Shown piece after piece: positions 56,576-64,000 of a DNA stretch of 64,000 nt (the stretch's first letter is position 1; every line of letters starts with the position of its first letter). The DNA comes from Photorhabdus caribbeanensis (GTDB lineage Bacteria; Pseudomonadota; Gammaproteobacteria; Enterobacterales; Enterobacteriaceae), in assembly GCF_018448885.1 (NCBI RefSeq), contig NZ_RCWB01000002.1:1-64000 (forward strand), written 5' to 3'. The position numbers and the translations under genes were made by a program. The notes beneath the pieces were generated by a model that saw nothing but the letters and a program-made list of their open reading frames with translations, was not told where the DNA came from and did not search any database.

Positions 56576-57475
56576 ATGAGAGAATCTTTTAGGCAAAAAA
56601 ATGCTCCTATCCCTAAATACGCTCTAATTTCGAATATTGACAGCGCAAAAATAGAAGCAGCCAAAATTGGGTATCCAAACATTATAAAACCTATTAACAT
56701 GGCCGGAAGTCGAGGTGTTTTACGTAATGATAATGTCATCGAATTGGAAAGAAATTTCCGTGAAGTCTGTGAAATAACTCCTCCATTCGGAGTAAAAAAA
56801 TCTTCTTTATTTTTGATAGAAGAATATCTAGAAAGACAAGAATACAGTATTGAATCTATTTCCTTTAATGGTGTTGTGAGCATTATCACAATTACTAAAA
56901 AATACGTATCAAATAATGGTTATTTTTTTGAATTAGGACATACATTGCCTGCTAATATACTATTGCAACAAAAAATCGAAATAGAAAAAGTGGTAACACA
57001 AGCCTTGTTCGCGTTAGGTATTTATACCCAGAGGCAACTTGAAAGATGACGTGTATATAATGGAGGAGGACATACGGAGGTTAAGGTGACAAGTGATGGT
57101 GTCAAAGTCATTGAAGTAGGAGCTCGGTTAGGAGGAGATCATATTCCTGAATTAGTGGAAATGGCTACTGGTATTGATATGTGGAAAGCAGTTATCCAAG
57201 TTTCGTTAAATATTTCACCTGACTTGAGTAAGAAGTTCAGTAAATATGCCGCTATTTCTTATATCACCGCACCTTCTGGCATTGTTAAAAAGATAAATTA
57301 CACAAAGAATGACTTTATCCATTTTGATGTTAACGTTGGAGAACATATTGAATCACTTAAAAATAGCTCTCAACGATTAGGGTATGCTATTGCGTGTGGT
57401 GTAACAGCGGAGCAGGCTGAATTTGAAAGCCACCACCTTAAAGAAAATGTTATTATCGAAATAGAGTCAGAGTAA
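56576..57475 (+). pseudogene. ATP-grasp ligase, truncated and interrupted
   Basis: The frame encodes the central and C-terminal ATP-grasp domain: YPNIIKPINMAGSRGV, SSLFLIEEYLERQEYSIE, NGGGHTEVKVTSDGVKVIEVG, ARLGGDHIPELVEMATG. The first ~100 residues of the family are missing; the preceding ORF (from 56515, MTMVSKSVTQAVP) is the start of some other gene fused by deletion. A 33-base insertion at 57026-57058 brings an in-frame TGA at 57047. ATP-grasp ligases make amide bonds between amino acids or amines in small-molecule pathways. Confidence 0.75.
57026..57058. mobile_element. 33-bp insertion inside the ATP-grasp gene
   Basis: Removing these 33 bases restores an uninterrupted GIYNGGGHTEVKV reading. 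The insert is bounded by TATAC on the left and GTATA on the right (57024-57028 and 57053-57057), an inverted pair, and by repeated TA(T). This looks like a minimal mobile repeat or an excision scar with TA target duplication. Confidence 0.5.
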
Positions 57476-57499
57476 CTCAATACGTATCCTGGTGAACCA

Positions 57500-58711
57500 A
57501 TGGCATCTCTATTCAGATTATCTTTATTAAAACATTTACCTCCCCCAATTTTTATCATGTTACTGGGGACACTGTTAACAAGAGCCGCCTATTTTATGGT
57601 TTGGCCTTTTTTAGCGATGATCCTTTATCGGCAGTTTAACATGTCAGCGACAGGGATTGGCGGATTATTGGCGCTGTCAAGTATCTTAGGATCAGTGACA
57701 GGCATTTATACCGGATATTTATCTGATATTTTTTGCCGCAGAACAATAATGCTTATCGGGGTGATGATAAGCATTATTTCGTTCATCATGATGTCTTTCT
57801 CATCTTCACCTATCTTATATTTAATCGCTATATCCGGAATTAGTATTGGGCGTGCTCTGTTAGAAGCGTGTAGCAAAGCCTTAATTGGCGATTATATTGA
57901 CTCTCCTAAAGAGAGAGAGTCAGTACAATACTATCGATATTATTTGGTCAATGTTGGCGCTGCAATTGGTCCTTATATTGGATTAGCTTCTGGCCTATCG
58001 GCACAGAGAGAAACTTTTCTAATTATAGCTATTGTTTATTTTGTTTATGGTATTATGTTGCGTGTCTTTTTATTATCTTCAAAAAAGGAAGAGAAAATAA
58101 AAAAAGTCAGCAATGACATTAGCTTTACAAAAACATTGAGCATAATTATTTCTCACCGAACATTCGTGATACTTCTATTATGTAATGTTCTTGTTATGTT
58201 TGTTTATGCTAACTTTGATTCTACGCTTGTTCAGTATTTATCTAGATCAAATATCAACAATGTTACCAACTTTATTGCTTTATTAGTTATTGTCAACTCA
58301 TTGACAATTATCACTTTGCAAATCCCAACTTTAATTTTATTAAGAAATTTTACACCAAGAATAAAAATATTAATTGGTATCGTGTTAATTGCCATAGCTC
58401 AAATCATTTTTGCGTTCTCACCTATTAATACAGTTTATTATCTCTGTGTCGCAACTGTCATTCTGAGTTTTGGGGAAATAATTGCCATACCTACGTTTAA
58501 TGTCGAAGTTGATAGGCTCACACCTCACCATTTAAGGGGTGCTTTTTTTGGTGCTTCCAATATGTCAAGTATCGGAGCAGCTTTAGCACCTATTTACGGA
58601 GGGATCATGCTTGATTTATTTAATGCTACTCTACTGTTTTCCTTATTATCCCTAATTAGCTTGATAACTCTATTGATTTATTATAATTTTTTAATTAAAA
58701 AAAATAATTAA
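57500..58711 (+). CDS. major facilitator superfamily transporter
   Basis: The 403-residue protein has about 12 membrane helices and the MFS loop 2-3 motif (GYLSDIFCRRTIMLIG, residues ~72-87) and PKERESVQYYRYYLVNVGAAIGP, typical of drug/proton antiporters of the DHA1 type. It is AT-rich and follows the ATP-grasp gene by 24 bases. It probably exported the product of the surrounding cluster. It looks intact. Confidence 0.88.
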   Translation: MASLFRLSLLKHLPPPIFIMLLGTLLTRAAYFMVWPFLAMILYRQFNMSATGIGGLLALSSILGSVTGIYTGYLSDIFCRRTIMLIGVMISIISFIMMSFSSSPILYLIAISGISIGRALLEACSKALIGDYIDSPKERESVQYYRYYLVNVGAAIGPYIGLASGLSAQRETFLIIAIVYFVYGIMLRVFLLSSKKEEKIKKVSNDISFTKTLSIIISHRTFVILLLCNVLVMFVYANFDSTLVQYLSRSNINNVTNFIALLVIVNSLTIITLQIPTLILLRNFTPRIKILIGIVLIAIAQIIFAFSPINTVYYLCVATVILSFGEIIAIPTFNVEVDRLTPHHLRGAFFGASNMSSIGAALAPIYGGIMLDLFNATLLFSLLSLISLITLLIYYNFLIKKNN

Positions 58712-58721
58712 TGGTGGATGT

Positions 58722-58939
58722 ATGAATTGCAATTTTGATGTTGTATTCGATCGTTCTGTTTTTTCATCCACTAAATGGACATACCCTCAAGACCCACTGT
58801 ATGCCGATAACAAGCCAACACCATTATGGGTAGTAGCTTATCAACATTAAATGCGATTACAGACTGGCAAAAAAACAGGCATGACTGGACAATTGAACCC
58901 GACTGGATTGTTCAGATCACATATTATGGTTGCCAGTAA
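58722..58939 (+). pseudogene. PatB/MalY-type PLP enzyme, 5' fragment
   Basis: After a GGTGGA site, ATG 58722 opens MNCNFDVVFDRSVFSSTKW and PTPLWVVA, the start of PatB/MalY cystathionine beta-lyase-like aminotransferases. A frameshift at about 58838 follows, and the next piece reads LNAITDWQKNRHDWTIEPDW. Similarity ends near 58920. The PLP-binding domain is gone. It is the last piece of the decayed cluster before backbone yhiN. Confidence 0.72.
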
Positions 58940-58992
58940 GAACATAAGGAAAATTGCTCTTACGGGCAAACTTTATTATCTTTCCACAACAG

Positions 58993-60177
58993 TCACAACG
59001 CTTGCGCACATGCCCAGGCGGAGCTCCACGCCCACTGGAAGTTATAGCCACCAAGCCAGCCGGTGACGTCTACCACTTCGCCAATAAAATAGAGTCCTTT
59101 TACCTGGTTAGCTGCCATCGTTTTGGATGAAAGCTGGTGAGTATCAATACCTCCCATCGTCACTTCGGCGGTGCGATAGCCCTCAGTTCCGTTAGGCTGT
59201 ACTCGCCATGACTGGAGGTTTATCGCCAACTGTTTTTGCTGATTTGAGGTTAGTTGTTTAAGAGCAATATCTGGGATTTGACCGAGCGTTTGCAGGCATT
59301 CTGTCAGCCGCTTTGGTAATAATTTTGCCAAAGTATTTTTGACGCTTTGGTTTGGGTGAGAACTCCGTTCCTGCTCCAGAAAAGCTTCCAAATCACTATC
59401 TGGAAGTAAGTTAATACTCACAAACTCTCCCGACTGCCAGTAACTGGAAATTTGTAAGATTGCTGGACCAGAAAGTCCCCGGTGGGTAAACAGGATATTT
59501 TCTTTAAACCGAGTACCGTTTTCGGCGGTAACAATAGCAGGAACAGACACACCAGAGAGCACATGAAGTTGCTCCAGAAGTGGTTTATGCAGAGTAAAAG
59601 GTACGAGAGCGGCGCGGGTTGGCAAAACTTTCAAGCCAAACTGTTCTGCAATCCGATAACCAAAAGGAGTTGCTCCAAGGCCCGGCATAGATAATCCACC
59701 GGAAGCGATGACAAGTGAGCGTGTACTTACTTCTTTTCCGTTAACGATGATAACGAAACCCTGCTCATTTTTTTCTACGTGGCTAACTTCACTGCGCAGG
59801 CGAATAGTAACCTGACCGGCTTCACACTCTTTCAGTAACATATCAACTATCTGTTGGGCGGAATCATCGCAGAAAAGCTGCCCCAGTGTTTTTTCATGGT
59901 AAGCAATGCCATGACGTTGAACCAGTTCGATAAAATCCCATTGTGTATAACGGGCCAGAGCAGATTTGCAAAAATGGGGGTTAGTAGAAAGATAAGCTGA
60001 TGGTTCTGTGTACATATTAGTGAAGTTGCAACGTCCACCACCAGACATCAAAATCTTACGCCCGGCTTTTTTACCATTATCCAGAACCAGTATCCGTAAA
60101 CCGAGCTGTCCAGCCTGAGCTGCACAGAACAAACCTGCTGCACCGGCGCCAATAATCACCGCATCAAATTTTTCCAC
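58993..60177 (-). CDS. yhiN: HI0933/YhiN-family flavoprotein
   Basis: The 394-residue FAD protein has the dinucleotide-binding GAGAAGLFCAAQAG, LDNGKKAGRKILMSGGGRCNFTN and the C-terminal FIGEVVDVTGWLGGYNFQWAWSSG-like end. It matches E. coli YhiN; the reaction is unknown. I chose GTG 60177 (MEKFDAVIIGAG) because homology starts there, rather than the upstream frame from 60234. It is the backbone gene beside pitA as in E. coli. Confidence 0.92.
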   Translation of the reverse strand: MEKFDAVIIGAGAAGLFCAAQAGQLGLRILVLDNGKKAGRKILMSGGGRCNFTNMYTEPSAYLSTNPHFCKSALARYTQWDFIELVQRHGIAYHEKTLGQLFCDDSAQQIVDMLLKECEAGQVTIRLRSEVSHVEKNEQGFVIIVNGKEVSTRSLVIASGGLSMPGLGATPFGYRIAEQFGLKVLPTRAALVPFTLHKPLLEQLHVLSGVSVPAIVTAENGTRFKENILFTHRGLSGPAILQISSYWQSGEFVSINLLPDSDLEAFLEQERSSHPNQSVKNTLAKLLPKRLTECLQTLGQIPDIALKQLTSNQQKQLAINLQSWRVQPNGTEGYRTAEVTMGGIDTHQLSSKTMAANQVKGLYFIGEVVDVTGWLGGYNFQWAWSSAWACAQAL

Positions 60178-60446
60178 TGTTTTTCTCTTTATGACTAAAT
60201 AATTTAGTGGGGAATTGCCCCTAATATGTTGCATTTTTGATAAGTTTGTGGGGAAAAAGCCCCTTATAACTTAAAATTGTCAATTTTTTAAAAGATATGT
60301 AATTTAATGATATATAAGGAGTATTCCTATTTCTTATTGTTATCTAGTTGTCATGAAATCAAAAAAAGTTCATATTTCACTTCCCCCGCTAGCATTTGTC
60401 ACTGATAATGCGCCGCGTTCATGTCCAACTAACTGGCTTAACGTTT

Positions 60447-61937
60447 ATGCTACATCTTTTTACTGGCCTGGATTTTCACACCAGCCTAATGTTAGTACTG
60501 GCACTACTGTTTGTGCTATTTTATGAAGCCATTAATGGCTTTCATGATACCGCGAATGCGGTAGCAACAGTTATTTATACCCGTGCTATGCGAGCACAGT
60601 TCGCCGTCGTTATGGCTGGGGTATTTAACTTCTTTGGTGTTCTTCTTGGTGGATTAAGTGTCGCTTACGCGATTGTGCATTTACTTCCGACCGATCTTCT
60701 TCTCAATGTCAGTTCTGCTCATGGTCTTGCTATGGTGTTTTCCATGTTGCTGGCTGCGATTGTCTGGAACCTTGGTACCTGGTATTTCGGTTTACCAGCA
60801 TCCAGTTCTCATACCCTGATTGGTTCCATCATTGGTATCGGTTTGACCAATGCCATCGTAACCGGTTCTTCTGTGGTTGATGCGTTGAATGTGCCGAAGA
60901 TGATACAGATTTTCCTGTCGTTGATCCTCTCTCCGTTAATCGGATTGATCATCGCCGGGGCAATCGTGTTTCTGCTGCGCCGTTACTGGAGCAGTACCAA
61001 GAAGCGTAAGCGTATTCATCTGACCCCTGCTGAACGTGAAAAGAAGGATGGTAAGCGTAAGCCCCCTTTCTGGACACGTACAGCGCTGATTTTGTCTGCG
61101 GTAGGCGTAAGCTTTTCTCATGGGGCGAATGATGGTCAGAAGGGTATCGGTTTGATTATGCTGGTGCTAATTGGTGTCGCTCCAGCGGGATTTGTCGTAA
61201 ATATGAATGCCAATGGCTATGACATTGCCCGTACCTACGACGCTATTACTCACCTGCAACAATATTATCGGCAGCATGGTTCAGCGTTATCCCATGCAAT
61301 TGAGCTGACGCCATCAGTGGCTGTTGCGGAAGATGAGCCAGAAGGGCGATTCCATTGTGATATTACACGTGCTGTCGTTGTTCTTGATCAGACAGAAAGC
61401 CTATTGAAGGGCATTCAGAGCTACAGCGAGCTGAATGCTGAACAGCGTAACAATATGCGCCGTATGTTGATGTGTATTGCTGATACGGCTGAGTCTCTGG
61501 CTAAACTGCCGGAAACCCGTGCGGAAGATGCCCGTTTCCTGAATAAATTGCGGAAAGACTTATTACATACCGTTGAGTATGCACCTGTCTGGATTATCAT
61601 TGCGGTAGCACTGGCTCTGTCTTTGGGAACGATGGTTGGCTGGAAACGTGTTGCAGTCACTATTGGTGAGAAGATTGGCAAAAAAGGTATGACCTACGCG
61701 CAGGGTGTTTCAGCCCAGATGACTGCTGCTGTTTCTATTGGTGTTGCGAGTTATACCGGCATGCCGGTCTCTACTACGCAGGTGCTTTCTTCTGCGGTAG
61801 CAGGAACGATGCTGGTCGATGGTGGTGGTGTTCAGGGTAAAACCATCCAGAATATCATGCTGGCTTGGATACTGACGCTGCCGGTTTCAATCGGGTTGTC
61901 CGGTACGCTTTACTGGTTCGCTTTGAAACTGATTTAA
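60447..61937 (+). CDS. pitA: low-affinity inorganic phosphate transporter PitA
   Basis: The 496-residue protein (E. coli 499) has about ten membrane helices, the duplicated PHO-4 signature ([18 protein letters not shown] and [10 protein letters not shown]), and a central cytoplasmic loop. It imports metal-phosphate with protons. ATG 60447 (MLHLFTGLD) aligns with E. coli; the 17-codon longer frame from 60396 has no support. A bidirectional terminator separates it from uspB. Confidence 0.95.
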   Translation: MLHLFTGLDFHTSLMLVLALLFVLFYEAINGFHDTANAVATVIYTRAMRAQFAVVMAGVFNFFGVLLGGLSVAYAIVHLLPTDLLLNVSSAHGLAMVFSMLLAAIVWNLGTWYFGLPASSSHTLIGSIIGIGLTNAIVTGSSVVDALNVPKMIQIFLSLILSPLIGLIIAGAIVFLLRRYWSSTKKRKRIHLTPAEREKKDGKRKPPFWTRTALILSAVGVSFSHGANDGQKGIGLIMLVLIGVAPAGFVVNMNANGYDIARTYDAITHLQQYYRQHGSALSHAIELTPSVAVAEDEPEGRFHCDITRAVVVLDQTESLLKGIQSYSELNAEQRNNMRRMLMCIADTAESLAKLPETRAEDARFLNKLRKDLLHTVEYAPVWIIIAVALALSLGTMVGWKRVAVTIGEKIGKKGMTYAQGVSAQMTAAVSIGVASYTGMPVSTTQVLSSAVAGTMLVDGGGVQGKTIQNIMLAWILTLPVSIGLSGTLYWFALKLI

Positions 61938-61957
61938 TTATTTTAATGGATAATTTG

Positions 61958-61990
61958 AAGGCGGTATGGATCAACTATACCGCCTTTTTC
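61958..61990. terminator. bidirectional terminator between pitA and uspB
   Basis: AAGGCGGTAT (61958-61967) pairs with ATACCGCCTT (61977-61986) and a T-run follows on the plus strand. Confidence 0.85.
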
Positions 61991-61991
61991 T

Positions 61992-62327
61992 TTAATACCA
62001 AATCAACATAGAAATCAGGCAAATAACAACTAGTCCACTCAGTGCACTGGTCAAAATAAATTGTCTCCTCAACCTTTCACAACGAAGAACAACTTCTGGA
62101 TCATGATGATCAAGGTAACGTTGTGAATTGATATAGTTCACTAGCCGAATTTGCTTATTAAGTTGCCCATGAGTAGTGAAAAAGCCGTTACCGTCTACTG
62201 ATTGATAAAGCAAGGGATCAGATTGACGAAGAATGGACAGCAATGCTCGTAGTGAAGAGAAGTAGCGCATCATATTGATAATGCAGACAAGACACAGCGC
62301 CCAAAACAGTGCGATTGTACTGAACAT
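61992..62327 (-). CDS. uspB: universal stress protein B
   Basis: The 111-residue inner-membrane protein has N- and C-terminal helices (about 3-22 and 90-110) and matches E. coli UspB closely. It is RpoS-dependent in E. coli and linked to ethanol tolerance. The start at 62327 is preceded by GGAGGGG; the longer frame above it lacks homology. It is divergent from uspA. Confidence 0.95.
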   Translation of the reverse strand: MFSTIALFWALCLVCIINMMRYFSSLRALLSILRQSDPLLYQSVDGNGFFTTHGQLNKQIRLVNYINSQRYLDHHDPEVVLRCERLRRQFILTSALSGLVVICLISMLIWY

Positions 62328-62787
62328 AATCCCCTCCTTAGAATGGTTAGCCAAAGCTGTCACAAAAAAGAAAAAAGAAAAATTGCAGGTGGTAACACCT
62401 TTATATTTATTGTAGGAAAGATAGCCAGATAGTACAAAAAACCTGTTCTGCGTGAGTTGGGACAAAACTAACAGAAAAACGTCATAAACACTCATCTAGT
62501 CAGTTCTATCCAGCCATGCAATCCCAGGAGACTGGTTAGTTGTTCAGGTAAATATATTGGGTATCAAGAAAGGCCATAAATTCAGAGTAGGATTTTGCTA
62601 TCCATCAAGTGGCAGGAAGAGCAATTGTGGTATATGTTGTTTGGTGGATGTTCTTTGTCCAGTCGTTAAATACGATGAGTTGTGATCGAAACAGGACTTG
62701 AAGAACATTCTAAGTAGTAATAAACACAGGATAGTGGCAATTTGCCCTGCCAACTCACTAACTCGGCATTATGGAAGGAGTTCGCTT
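62328..62787. other. uspB-uspA divergent intergenic region
   Basis: About 460 bases holding both promoters. No gene or strong repeat seen. Confidence 0.5.
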
Positions 62788-63219
62788 ATGGCTTACAAAC
62801 ATATTCTTGTTGCGGTTGATTTATCCCCGGAAAGTCAGGTTTTGGTGAGAAAAGCTGTTTCTATGGCTAAACCGGACAATGCCAAAATTTCCCTGATCCA
62901 TGTTGATGTTAACTATTCCGATCTCTACACCGGTTTGATTGATGTTAATCTCGGTGATATGCAGCAACGTATTACTGACGAGACCCGCAGTGCGCTGAAA
63001 GCTCTCTCCGCAGATTCAGGCTATGACATTCAGGAAACCCTGAGTGGTAGCGGTGATCTGGGGCAAGTACTGGTTGATGCAATTAAGAAATATGACATAG
63101 ATATGGTTGTTTGTGGTCATCATCAGGATTTCTGGAGCAAATTGATGTCTTCCGCTCGTCAGTTAATTAACACGGTTCATGTTGATATGCTGATTGTTCC
63201 TCTGCGTGATGATGAATGA
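62788..63219 (+). CDS. uspA: universal stress protein A
   Basis: The 143-residue Usp-fold protein begins [16 protein letters not shown] as in E. coli UspA. It accumulates in growth arrest and many stresses. The ATG at 62788 follows AAGGAG. The 30-codon longer frame upstream is unsupported. A terminator follows. Confidence 0.97.
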   Translation: MAYKHILVAVDLSPESQVLVRKAVSMAKPDNAKISLIHVDVNYSDLYTGLIDVNLGDMQQRITDETRSALKALSADSGYDIQETLSGSGDLGQVLVDAIKKYDIDMVVCGHHQDFWSKLMSSARQLINTVHVDMLIVPLRDDE

Positions 63220-63248
63220 CAACAGATTGAAAATTTATTCGATAAAAT

Positions 63249-63273
63249 CGCCTGCTTATGCAGGCGTTTTTTT
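63249..63273 (+). terminator. uspA terminator
   Basis: CGCCTG (63249-63254) pairs with CAGGCG (63261-63266), followed by seven T. It is a clear intrinsic terminator. Confidence 0.85.
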
Positions 63274-63480
63274 GGATGAAATAGAGCGCTGTTTGGTTTA
63301 CGTCCGGTGCAATCAAGAAATTTTTTTTACCTTTCTGCGAAAAAACTTCTTGAAAGATGAATATAGAACAGTGATATATTCAAAGGGCAAACACAACTTA
63401 CCTCACATTTTCGACAAAAATAATTATTAGAAAATGACTGAGGGTCCATCACAACCGAAGTAGAAATAAGGAATAACTAA

Positions 63481-64000
<520 letters not shown>

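Overview
The window looks like a chromosomal segment of an insect-associated enterobacterium. Photorhabdus or a close Morganellaceae relative is my inference, from moderate to low GC, Enterobacterales gene order and protein resemblance recalled from memory; no search was run. Backbone blocks keep the familiar order: yjcH-actP beside acs; sodA; yiiM; the aroK-aroB-damX-dam-rpe-gph-trpS superoperon; hofMNOQ divergent from mrcA; nudE, igaA, hslR, hslO, pckA; yhhW with the small RNA gene ryhB; and yhiN, pitA, uspB, uspA, gdhA at the right end.

Layout. Bases 1-780 are a nested graveyard of insertion sequences (IS66, a 42-bp end-like repeat, IS982), next to an AT-rich phosphoethanolamine transferase gene. 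Bases 784-8286 are mostly backbone acetate and oxidative-stress genes. Bases 8290-12763 form a compact island between yiiM and trpS, bracketed by two copies of one palindrome. It holds a serine-resolvase relic, an ECF sigma factor with a zinc-finger anti-sigma protein, and a convergent operon for a cysteine-containing exported peptide (DUF2282, BufA type), its DUF692/MNIO modifying enzyme (BufB), a DUF2063 partner (BufC) and a DoxX membrane protein. Bases 12771-31859 are backbone. There hofP seems lost, and hofQ carries a HofP-like N-terminus in place of its own first domain.

Bases 32100-58940 are a long accessory region. In order: a FixL/FixJ-type two-component system followed by a secreted HbpS/GlcG-like putative haem-binding protein; a lipoprotein pullulanase with GGAGGA motifs resembling MalT boxes; a complete Wadjet (JetABCD) anti-plasmid operon; the cynR-cynT-cynS cyanate operon with a duplicated promoter region; an alpha/beta hydrolase; a pair of unknown membrane proteins; six 23-bp tandem repeats upstream of a DUF4143 ATPase; a decayed TniQ/TnsD-like transposition gene; and a decayed biosynthetic cluster (tautomerase, TrmO-like methyltransferase, radical SAM enzyme, ATP-grasp ligase, MFS exporter, PatB/MalY-type PLP enzyme). 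Several of those genes carry clear stops, deletions or a short insertion. The backbone resumes at yhiN (58993) and runs into gdhA, which is cut by the window end.

The most interesting intact systems are the sigma-controlled buf RiPP locus and the two-component/HbpS locus. The most interesting relics are the putative Tn7-like remains and the decayed biosynthetic cluster. No rRNA, tRNA or CRISPR array was seen.
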